Below are positions 1 to 5,736 of a stretch of 5,736 nt of DNA, one piece after another. Numbering within the stretch: the stretch's first letter is position 1; every line of letters starts with the position of its first letter. Source of the DNA: Armatimonadota bacterium (lineage in GTDB: Bacteria > Armatimonadota > JAAZEB01); contig DUUU01000029.1 in the NCBI GenBank assembly GCA_012841485.1, forward strand, positions 1 to 5,736. Direction: 5' to 3'. Position numbers and translations under genes: made by a program. The notes beneath the pieces are model-generated. The model saw only the letters and a program-made list of their open reading frames with translations. It did no database searches and was not told where the DNA came from.

Positions 1-2118
1 AAGGAGGATGCGGAACTAGAGATCGCGCTCGGGGTACTGGATGCCGCGACACTCCAACCGCTCTACCTGACGCCGTCCCTGAAGCGCGCCGTGCGTTCCA
101 CGCTGGCGACGCTCACCCTCGCCTGCGATGGCCCGTACGAGGTGCTGGTCAACGATGAAGTGATCGCGCAGGGCCCGGAAGCGGCCGGCACTAAACCGAT
201 CCAGATACCGTTGAAGAAGGGCCCGAACGTCTTCGCGCTGCGCCTGGAGAAGGGCACGGCGGCCGTGCGCCTGGAGGCGCCCGGCTGGAATGGCGAAGGC
301 GCCCGGTGGCGGATGGCTCCGGTCAGCACCCGCGACGCCACCCTGGCCACGACCGACGACAGCGCCTGGGCCATCGCCCCGAAAGCAGGCGATCACGCGA
401 AGCTCGGCGCCGTGCTGGGCGAGCCCGGGAAGCCGGTGGTCCTCCGACACACGCTCCTGTGGGAGAAGACGCGCACCTGGCCCACGCCTTCCCCGGCACT
501 CTTCATCGCCCGAGACAGCGCGCAGCACCTCACTTTCATCGCGGATGGCCTGCCCAAGCGAAAGCTGGTGAACTGGAGCGTCACCCTCGCGGTGCCGCCC
601 GCGTTCGAGATTCTCGGCGCGACTGGCTACTACGGCGAGCGGGATCCGCAGCCGGTCTTCCGCTGCATCCAGCTCGGCGAGCGCGAGGTGGACGGCCAGA
701 AGATGCGTCTCGCGCGGATCACCGCGGATAAGCCGGTCCTCTACGGCCGGCACTACATCATGTCGCTCTTCAACGCCTTCGTCCGCACGCGCCCCGGTGC
801 TTCCCTGGAAGAGGGCGAGACGCGCTTCCTCTATTGGAGCGAAGCCAACGACGGCACCGTCACGGAACCGCCCCAAGCGATCCCGGTGCGCCTCTTACCC
901 CCGCTTAAGGGCAAGCAGCCCAGGCAGCTCGTCTGGCAGCTCTGGGGCTCGTTCTTCGGCAGCATGGATGACCTGGCGATGCGCGAGGAGACGCTGCGCA
1001 CGGCGCAGGCCGCCGGCTTCAACGATATCGTTGGGGGCGGCCGGTGGGCCAGCGATAACGCGCCCCGCTTCGGCATGACGCACACCATGGGAACCAACTT
1101 CCAACCCTGGTCGATCAACCTGGGGCCCTACCTGGAAACCCACCCGGACGAGCGTCTCATCGATCGCGATGGCAAGCCGAGCAAGGGATTCCTCTGCACC
1201 ACGCTCCTTCTCGGCCCATCCTGGCCCGCGGTCGAGGCCGCGCTGAAGGCGCGCCTGGAGGAGGTCCGCCCGCATATCGTGGACTACGATTTCGAGTATG
1301 CACCATTTGATGGACCGCACTCTTGCTACTGCCAGCGCTGCCTGCAGGCGTTCCGGGAGTATGCGCGCATCCCGGCGCAGACGCCGCTCGACGCCGCCAC
1401 GATCAAGGAGAAGCACGACGAGGCCTGGACCGACTTCATGGCGCGTCGCGTCGCGCAGGTCTTCGCGAAGCTAAAGGACGCCGTTCACCGGGTGGCGCCC
1501 GGCACGAAGCTGAGCGCCTACAGCGGTTACCAGACACCAGACAACCCGCGCACCTATGGCGTCAACTGGGCCTACTTCGGCGAGCTGAAAGCCGCCGACC
1601 GGGCCGGATGCGGCTACGGCCGGCCGGTGGAGCATATCCCCGGGACGATCCAGGCGCTCAATGGGATCCCGGTCCTCTTCGGCGCCCTGATGACCCCCTA
1701 CGACACGAGTATAACCGCGCCACAGGTGCCGATTCCCAAGGCGCGCCTGCTTCGCCGCTCGCTCGACTCGACCGGAGGCGTGCTGGTCTATGACCGCCTC
1801 CCCATGGACGGGCGTACGTGGCTGGCCGTCGCGGAAACCACGCGGCTCGTCGCTGAGTTCGAACCACTCTTCCTGACCGGGAAGCGCAGCGGCTTGCAGG
1901 GGCACGACCCCGCCGTCGTACAACTCCTCAGCGATGGCAAGACGACGCTCGTCTGCGCCATGAACGACTCGAGCGCATCGGTCGAGCGACGCATCACCCT
2001 GCCCGCGGACGCCGGCGACGGCACCGAGTTCTACTCGGGCAAGAAGGTGAAGGCCGGTGAGACCGTCGCCTGCGCCTTGGCCCCCGGCGAGGCAGCCGTC
2101 TACGTTCTGAAGCGGTAG
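1..2118 (+). CDS. GH42-like (clan GH-A type) glycoside hydrolase family protein, 5' partial
   Basis: The frame is open from base 1 to TAG at 2116-2118 (705 codons seen), so the true start is upstream. A GTG at 91 is in frame but would cut into the first domain. Numbering from base 1, residues ~18-85 look like a sugar-binding jelly-roll (YEVLVNDEVIAQG, then a GPNVFALRL strand), and ~85-300 are beta-rich and unassigned. Residues ~309-625 look like a TIM barrel, and ~626-705 like the all-beta C-terminal domain common in such enzymes. In the barrel, RDGKPSKGFLC (C399), then DYDFE (E432) and CYCQRCLQAFREY (C442, C444, C447) follow the order and spacing of GH42 beta-galactosidases: a zinc cysteine, the acid/base Glu, then CxCxxC. 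The Asn usual before the acid/base is Phe431, and predicted strand 7 (IPVLFGAL, 556-563) has no Glu for a nucleophile. The substrate is unknown. It may be a divergent hydrolase or a non-catalytic homologue. The gene is real; the family call is from motifs only. Confidence 0.82.
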   Translation, partial: KEDAELEIALGVLDAATLQPLYLTPSLKRAVRSTLATLTLACDGPYEVLVNDEVIAQGPEAAGTKPIQIPLKKGPNVFALRLEKGTAAVRLEAPGWNGEGARWRMAPVSTRDATLATTDDSAWAIAPKAGDHAKLGAVLGEPGKPVVLRHTLLWEKTRTWPTPSPALFIARDSAQHLTFIADGLPKRKLVNWSVTLAVPPAFEILGATGYYGERDPQPVFRCIQLGEREVDGQKMRLARITADKPVLYGRHYIMSLFNAFVRTRPGASLEEGETRFLYWSEANDGTVTEPPQAIPVRLLPPLKGKQPRQLVWQLWGSFFGSMDDLAMREETLRTAQAAGFNDIVGGGRWASDNAPRFGMTHTMGTNFQPWSINLGPYLETHPDERLIDRDGKPSKGFLCTTLLLGPSWPAVEAALKARLEEVRPHIVDYDFEYAPFDGPHSCYCQRCLQAFREYARIPAQTPLDAATIKEKHDEAWTDFMARRVAQVFAKLKDAVHRVAPGTKLSAYSGYQTPDNPRTYGVNWAYFGELKAADRAGCGYGRPVEHIPGTIQALNGIPVLFGALMTPYDTSITAPQVPIPKARLLRRSLDSTGGVLVYDRLPMDGRTWLAVAETTRLVAEFEPLFLTGKRSGLQGHDPAVVQLLSDGKTTLVCAMNDSSASVERRITLPADAGDGTEFYSGKKVKAGETVACALAPGEAAVYVLKR

Positions 2119-2146
2119 GACCGCGCGGCTCGTTCCGCAGCCCTCT

Positions 2147-2175
2147 TCCGGGTGCCGGCGTCGTCGGCACCCGGA
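2147..2175 (+). terminator. Hairpin between convergent genes, likely transcription terminator
   Basis: A perfect 11-bp inverted repeat (TCCGGGTGCCG, 7-nt loop GCGTCGT, CGGCACCCGGA) starts 29 bases after the TAG of the plus-strand gene. No T-run follows on either strand, so it is not a canonical intrinsic terminator. Its place between two convergent genes suggests it ends or protects transcripts, perhaps from both sides. Confidence 0.55.
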
Positions 2176-2248
2176 CTGAGATTCCGACACAAGGCATCGG
2201 TCCTGGGCACGGGGGCTCCCGGCTCCAATGCCCGGCTGCCGAAGATGG

Positions 2249-2267
2249 GACGAGGTGCGGGCTCGTC
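2249..2267 (-). terminator. Weak hairpin downstream of the response regulator gene
   Basis: A 6-bp inverted repeat (GACGAG, 7-nt loop, CTCGTC) lies about 63 bases beyond the stop codon of the minus-strand regulator. It has no T-tract. It is the nearest hairpin found after that gene, but short repeats of this size arise easily in GC-rich DNA. The rest of the 2119-2330 gap shows no gene I can support. Confidence 0.2.
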
Positions 2268-2330
2268 GGCGTGAGACAGGCGCAACCTTAGAGGAGAAAT
2301 CTGTCGCGAGAAGATGCGGCGGAACGCGGG

Positions 2331-2969
2331 TCAGGAGCGGACTCTGGCGGCCAGTTCCTCGCGAGAGTGTATCCCCAGCTTGCGGAAGACGCGCTGGAGG
2401 TGCGCCTTGACGGTGTTCTCGCTCATCGATAGCCGGGCAGCAATGCCCTGGTTCGAGAGCCCCTCCGCGGCCAGAAGGGAGACCCGACCCTCCGTGGGCG
2501 TCAACACGCGGTCTGGATCGATCTCTCTGAGGGCAAGCTGGTGCTGATCGGCGGCCGCCGCGCGGGTCATGATGGCGGGAACGAGGTTGGGGTCGACAAA
2601 CGCTTTGCCGCTGGCGATTGCTTCGAGGGCCTGCACCAGCATGCTCCAGGTGGCGGACTTGGTGACATACCCCGAGGCGATGCCCACCGAATCGAGGAGG
2701 GCTTCGTCATCGGGGAAGCCGGTCAGAAACAGTACCTGGCAGCTCGGCAGACGTTCCTTGATGCGCTTGGCGCACTCAGCGCCATTCATCCGCGGCATCC
2801 GAAAATCGATGATTGCCACATCGGGCTTGGCCTTGTCCAGGATCGCCAGGGCCTGCTCGCCATCGCTCACGGAGCCGACCACTTCATACCCGGGAATCGC
2901 CTCCAGGCGCGCTTGCAGCGCGTCCCGGACGAGGTCGTGGTCATCAATGATAAGCAGTCGCATGATCAT
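2331..2969 (-). CDS. NarL/FixJ-family (LuxR-type HTH) two-component response regulator
   Basis: This complete 212-residue protein has the usual length for the family. Residues ~3-120 form a receiver domain: acidic pair D9-D10, phosphoacceptor D55 in VAIIDFRMPRMNG, switch T83 in LFLTG and K104 in YVTKSA, so all the phosphorylation residues are present. A linker (~125-153) leads to a LuxR/GerE helix-turn-helix (~154-210) with LTPTEGRVSLLAAEGLSNQGIA and the recognition-helix signature SENTVKAHLQRVFRKLGI. By family knowledge, a histidine kinase phosphorylates D55 and the HTH then dimerises on DNA. No kinase gene is in the window, so the partner and regulon are unknown. An in-frame TAG lies directly before the ATG at 2969, so the start is either this ATG or the ATG two codons later (2963), which gives the usual MRLLIIDDH beginning. 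Neither has a clear Shine-Dalgarno. It has its own upstream promoter and runs convergent to the GH42-like gene. Confidence 0.96.
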   Translation of the reverse strand: MIMRLLIIDDHDLVRDALQARLEAIPGYEVVGSVSDGEQALAILDKAKPDVAIIDFRMPRMNGAECAKRIKERLPSCQVLFLTGFPDDEALLDSVGIASGYVTKSATWSMLVQALEAIASGKAFVDPNLVPAIMTRAAAADQHQLALREIDPDRVLTPTEGRVSLLAAEGLSNQGIAARLSMSENTVKAHLQRVFRKLGIHSREELAARVRS

Positions 2970-3000
2970 CTACGGACGGCGGAACCGCTCGCCTGAAAGT

Positions 3001-3021
3001 CCTCTCCCCGTCAAGGAGAGG
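3001..3021 (-). promoter_or_regulatory. Small hairpin in the predicted 5' leader of the response regulator
   Basis: A perfect 7-bp inverted repeat (CCTCTCC and GGAGAGG, 7-nt loop) begins about 32 bases upstream of the regulator start codon. On the transcript, its 3' arm GGGGAGAGGA is purine-rich and resembles a Shine-Dalgarno, but lies too far from the start to serve it. It could affect leader structure or stability. No function can be assigned from sequence alone. Confidence 0.3.
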
Positions 3022-3093
3022 CTACGATCCCTATCACCTTGGCGTTCTCTGCGGCCTCTCCGCCCGCCCACACGGCCGCAAGGTCCCTCATCA

Positions 3094-3122
3094 AGTATAC
3101 GCTACAACCTGGCAGGCGTCAA
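3094..3122 (-). promoter_or_regulatory. Sigma70-type promoter for the response regulator
   Basis: On the minus strand, TTGACG (3122-3117; 5 of 6 matches to TTGACA) is followed after exactly 17 bases by TATACT (3099-3094; 5 of 6 matches to TATAAT). This is near-consensus with optimal spacing, and AT-rich for this GC-rich region. The predicted transcription start is near 3087, giving a leader of about 118 nt before the ATG at 2969. It lies downstream of the hairpin that ends the GH113-like gene, so the regulator can be transcribed independently. No operator repeat is evident around it. Confidence 0.7.
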
Positions 3123-3190
3123 GCGGTTGCTCCGCGGCGTTGGGGGGAGCAGCAAAGCGTGCTGACTGCTGCTCGGTCGAAGACGACGGC

Positions 3191-3225
3191 GAGGGCCGCG
3201 CGGGCGCAATGCCCGCGCGGCCCTC
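3191..3225 (-). terminator. Strong 15-bp hairpin, terminator of the GH113-like gene
   Basis: A perfect 15-bp GC-rich inverted repeat (GAGGGCCGCGCGGGC, 5-nt loop GCAAT, GCCCGCGCGGCCCTC) begins about 20 bases after the TAA of the minus-strand enzyme gene. In that direction the stem is preceded by GAAA and followed by GCCGTCG, so there is no U-tract. The only T-run (TTT, 3226-3228) would serve plus-strand transcripts. Position and stability support a transcript end; the exact mechanism is uncertain. Confidence 0.75.
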
Positions 3226-3244
3226 TTTCACGCGCTCATCAGGA

Positions 3245-5736
3245 TTACCAGCGAACCCCATCAATGTGGATGGAGCCGCTGTAGGTTCCCGAGTTGGTCA
3301 TGATCTGCACGCCCAGAGTCTGGAGCGGCAGTGCAACCCCCGTAGGAACCTCGAGCTTCAGGTTCGTCCACCCCGACGTGAGCTGCGTGACTGGGCTCAT
3401 CGCAACCCACTTCCGGGTGGCATCCTGGATGTAGAGGCGAGCAACCACGTTGCTGGCGTCCGAACCGCCTCGGATCGGCACGGTGATAGTGCACCCGCCA
3501 ACCAGCGAAGCATCCGGCTTCACCAGGACGTACCCAGGAGTGGAAGCAGACGCGCCGTCCAGCCAGAAGCCGAGCGAGCGATTGCCTTCAGCAGCGACGT
3601 AGTCGGCATTCCAGATCTTCGTGCACCGCTCCAGGACGGTCCATCCCTGGGTGCCAGACTCGAAGCCGTAGCGCAGAGCTTCGCTGCTGCCGCCGCCGCT
3701 TCCACCGCCCTCTCCCGGATCGGTGATGACGCCATCCCAGCGGACATCATCGACGTAGATGCTGCCGGTGAAGGTGCTCGTGCTCGTCATGAACTGCAAC
3801 CCCAGGTTCATCAGCGGGGTTTGCGCGGTGGCAGGCACCGTCACGGTGAGGCGGGTCCACGTCCGGGAACCGATCGAGGTGATCGGACCCGCAGCAACCC
3901 ACTTCCCGGTGGCATCCTGGATATAGGCACGCCCGGTGACCATATTCTTCGACGAGTCGACGTAGACGTTGGCGGTCACGGTCGCCCCGGCGCCCAGGCT
4001 AGCGGGCGGCCGCACGCGGGCATACCCCGGCGAAGAGCTGGAGATCGCATTCGCGTAGAGACCGATCGAGCGGAAGCCCTCGTACTTGAAGTCAGTCGTG
4101 TTCCAGAGCTTCACGCAGCCCTCGAGGTTCTCCCAGCCCTGCGTGCCATCCTCGAAGTCATACTTCGTGGCATCCGTAGCCTTGGCCGTGGTGCCGGCCA
4201 CTGGAGCGCTCAGGTCAGAGCGATTTCCGGCCGCATCGAAGGCCGCCACCTGGTAGGTGTAGGTCGTTCCCGCGGTCAGCCCGCTATCCTTGTAGGTCGT
4301 CGTGTTGACCGTCGCCACCTCGAGGTTGTTGCGGTAGAGGCGGTAGCCGGCCACGCCGACGTTGTCCGTCGAAGCGTTCCAGCGCACCGTGATTTCAGTG
4401 GCGCTGGTGGTCGAAGCGTTCAGCCCGGTCGGGGTCGTTGGCTTCTGGGTGTCGGATGGCGACGCGGTGGTCATGGTGACGGCCGCGCTCTGCGTGGACT
4501 CGTTTCCGGCCGCATCGATCGCCGAGACGCGATAGGTGTATTGAGTTCCCATCGCCAGGCCGGTATCCGTATACGACGTGTTCGCGGTCTGGGTGATGCG
4601 CGTTCCGTTGCGGTAGACGCGGTAGCCGGTGACACCCACGTTATCCGTCGCAGCATTCCACTTCAGAGCGATGGAGGACGTGCCCAGCGGCTGAGCCGTG
4701 AGCCCCGAAGGTGTAGACGGCGGCGTGGTGTCTCCCCCACCGCGGCCATACCAGTCGGCGATCACCTGAGCCATTGGCTTGTTGTTGATATCCATGCCCC
4801 GGTCGTTCGCGCCGCCGCGGTTGGGATCCACGTTCCAGGTCCACCAGAAGATTCCGGCCATCCAGGGCTCCTTATCGAAGACCTGGAAGGTGGCCTCGAC
4901 GCAGTTCTTCGCGCCCGTCTGGTCCGTGCCCGACTGGACTTCCCACTCGGCGCCCGGGTTCCGGACGGTGTTGAAGCCGAGCTCGGTGAAGATCACCTTC
5001 TTGCCAAACTTCTGGGAGAGCGCCTTCATGTCGTCCACCCAGCGGTTGGTCTGGCCGTAGCTGTCGGTGTAGGAGTACCAGCCGGCCTTAGCCTGCTCCA
5101 CCGTCGGGTTGTTCGCGCGGGTAATTGGGAAGTAGGCGTCCACGCCGATGTAGTCGAGGGCATCCCACCACTGCACCATATAGTACTCGCCCCACGACTT
5201 AGGCCCCCAGTTGGCCGCGTAGGTGAGCGGGCCCTTGTAGACGTTGCGGACGTCGGCGACGATGGAGCGCCAGTATGAGGTGTAGCTCGAGCCGCTCATC
5301 GACTTGTACTCGCAGCCCACGCAGAACATCTCAACACCGAGCTCCGTGGCCATCCGCGCGTAGTGCAGGATGAAGTTTCGGTAGCTGGAGAACCACGCCG
5401 AGGCGCTCGACGGGGAGATGGAGCCGCGCCAGGCGCCGTCTCTCGGATCGACGTGCGGCTTGAGCATCACCTTCAGCCCGCGCGCATGCGCCTGCTGGAT
5501 GATATGGCGCACCGATTCATCCGACGCGGTGCCTCCCCCGTTTTCGGCATAGATGGTCGTGGAGGATCGGTTCGACATGTACCAATGAGGCACAATCGCG
5601 ATCCAGTTGCCCTTCAGATTGACGAGCTGATTGAGCGAAGTGATCGTGGATGACTTCAAATAGGCATCGTGCCACCACGACGCAAAAGTCATACCCTGGT
5701 GCCAATTGGCCACATCTGCCCGCGCGCCACTCGATC
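3245..5736 (-). CDS. Secreted GH113-like glycoside hydrolase with two FN3 and two C-terminal carbohydrate-binding-type modules, 5' partial
   Basis: The frame is open to the right edge and ends at TAA (3247-3245). A GTG at 5713 exists, but upstream codons read SSGARADVANWHQGM, which looks like the end of a signal peptide cut after ARA. The real start is therefore beyond the window and the protein is exported. Numbering from the GTG (822 residues), ~1-323 match the GH113 barrel: WIAIVPHWY, GLKVMLKPHVDPRDGAWRG, VEMFCVGCEYKS (likely acid/base E135), GPLTYAANWG, WWDALDYIGVDAYFPI, VIFTELGFNTV (likely nucleophile E244), GIFWWTWN and a final NKPMAQVIADWY. Characterised GH113 members are endo-beta-mannanases, so mannan or glucomannan is the likely but unproven substrate. 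FN3 domains follow at ~333-416 and ~425-510, then two beta-sandwich modules of carbohydrate-binding type at ~517-660 and ~680-822, joined by a Gly/Ser linker (GEGGGSGGGSS). The protein ends with the last module; no anchor or sorting signal is seen. Confidence 0.9.
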   Translation of the reverse strand, partial: SSGARADVANWHQGMTFASWWHDAYLKSSTITSLNQLVNLKGNWIAIVPHWYMSNRSSTTIYAENGGGTASDESVRHIIQQAHARGLKVMLKPHVDPRDGAWRGSISPSSASAWFSSYRNFILHYARMATELGVEMFCVGCEYKSMSGSSYTSYWRSIVADVRNVYKGPLTYAANWGPKSWGEYYMVQWWDALDYIGVDAYFPITRANNPTVEQAKAGWYSYTDSYGQTNRWVDDMKALSQKFGKKVIFTELGFNTVRNPGAEWEVQSGTDQTGAKNCVEATFQVFDKEPWMAGIFWWTWNVDPNRGGANDRGMDINNKPMAQVIADWYGRGGGDTTPPSTPSGLTAQPLGTSSIALKWNAATDNVGVTGYRVYRNGTRITQTANTSYTDTGLAMGTQYTYRVSAIDAAGNESTQSAAVTMTTASPSDTQKPTTPTGLNASTTSATEITVRWNASTDNVGVAGYRLYRNNLEVATVNTTTYKDSGLTAGTTYTYQVAAFDAAGNRSDLSAPVAGTTAKATDATKYDFEDGTQGWENLEGCVKLWNTTDFKYEGFRSIGLYANAISSSSPGYARVRPPASLGAGATVTANVYVDSSKNMVTGRAYIQDATGKWVAAGPITSIGSRTWTRLTVTVPATAQTPLMNLGLQFMTSTSTFTGSIYVDDVRWDGVITDPGEGGGSGGGSSEALRYGFESGTQGWTVLERCTKIWNADYVAAEGNRSLGFWLDGASASTPGYVLVKPDASLVGGCTITVPIRGGSDASNVVARLYIQDATRKWVAMSPVTQLTSGWTNLKLEVPTGVALPLQTLGVQIMTNSGTYSGSIHIDGVRW
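3248..4165 (-). repeat. Duplicated C-terminal carbohydrate-binding-type module
   Basis: Two related modules (4165-3734 and 3676-3248) share FExGTQGW near their start, a Cys-x-K-hydrophobic-W-N segment, SxSxPGY, YIQDATxKWVA, a central MT motif and an ending of GSIxxDxVRW. The pattern resembles jelly-roll CBMs of the CBM4/9/27 kind; I cannot fix the family. The second copy carries an extra Cys (C741) and stops exactly at its final strand. This is most simply an internal duplication that raises affinity for an insoluble polysaccharide. Confidence 0.75.
4184..4717 (-). repeat. Tandem pair of FN3-domain coding repeats
   Basis: Two consecutive fibronectin type III domains lie inside the GH113-like gene (4717-4466 and 4441-4184). 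They share TDNVGVxGYRxYRN, TYxxxGLxxGTxYTYxV and DAAGN at equivalent positions, and each is preceded by a Pro/Thr-rich stretch. The DNA is also alike, for example around 4613-4663 and 4331-4381. In secreted bacterial carbohydrases, FN3 units usually act as spacers between catalytic and binding modules. Confidence 0.85.

Noticed and set aside
1..19. Consensus-like Shine-Dalgarno AAGGAGG at 1-7 followed by ATG at 8-10.
   Set aside because: The ATG is out of frame with the gene and hits TAG after two codons (17-19). The gene's own frame is already open at base 1 and codes for part of a domain, so this is chance.
16..876. Minus-strand open frames opposite the GH42-like gene (also 895-1416 and 1471-2190).
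   Set aside because: Compositionally biased shadows of the plus-strand gene, with no domain motifs or plausible ribosome binding sites.
2291..2547. GAGGAG at 2291-2296 followed by ATG at 2314 opening a 77-codon plus-strand frame.
   Set aside because: The spacing of 17 bases is too long for a Shine-Dalgarno, and the frame lies almost wholly antisense to the response regulator with no recognisable protein features.
3248..4717. Possible mobile element or DNA-level tandem repeat array, suggested by repeated segments.
   Set aside because: The repeats are explained by duplicated protein domains (FN3 pair and binding-module pair) in one continuous frame. No terminal repeats, transposase or target duplication was seen.
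3140..5278. A 712-codon plus-strand open frame antisense to the GH113-like gene.
   Set aside because: It is Arg/Gly/His/Ala-rich with no recognisable domain and lies opposite a gene with clear family motifs. GC-rich codon bias commonly leaves such antisense frames open.
1..5736. CRISPR array, tRNA/rRNA genes, phage or defence genes.
   Set aside because: No regularly spaced short repeats, cloverleaf-like sequence or rRNA-like stretch was seen, and all three coding regions are explained by enzyme or regulator families.

Overview
This window (5,736 bp, GC-rich, strong G/C third-position bias) comes from a bacterial chromosome or metagenomic contig. It holds three genes: two carbohydrate-active enzyme-type proteins flanking a two-component response regulator. 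The outer two genes are cut by the window edges. Bacterial origin is supported by a NarL/LuxR-type response regulator, a sigma70-like promoter and compact intergenic hairpins. The mix of a GH42-like multidomain protein and a GH113-like secreted enzyme with FN3 and CBM modules would fit polysaccharide-degrading phyla such as Armatimonadota or Verrucomicrobiota/Planctomycetota. That placement is a guess from gene style and was not tested.

Layout. Positions 1-2118 (+) hold the 3' part of a large glycoside-hydrolase-like protein with an N-terminal jelly-roll, a TIM barrel resembling GH42 and a C-terminal beta domain. Positions 2119-2330 are a convergent intergenic gap with an 11-bp perfect hairpin. 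Positions 2331-2969 (-) hold a complete NarL/FixJ-family response regulator. Positions 2970-3244 are a gap with a convincing sigma70-type promoter for the regulator (-35 TTGACG, 17-bp spacer, -10 TATACT, minus strand), a small hairpin in the predicted leader, and a 15-bp perfect hairpin just after the stop of the next gene. From 3245 to the right edge (-) lies a secreted GH113-like endo-mannanase-type enzyme: catalytic barrel, two FN3 domains, then two related C-terminal carbohydrate-binding-type modules. Its signal peptide lies mostly beyond the window, but the cleavage site is visible.

How they fit together. The GH113-like gene and the regulator share a strand, but a strong hairpin and a dedicated promoter separate them, so they are probably not one transcript. 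The regulator has no sensor kinase in view. A link between regulator and enzymes is possible from proximity only. The most interesting point is the first gene: it keeps the spacing of the GH42 four-cysteine zinc site and the acid/base glutamate, but shows no glutamate where the barrel's strand-7 nucleophile should be.
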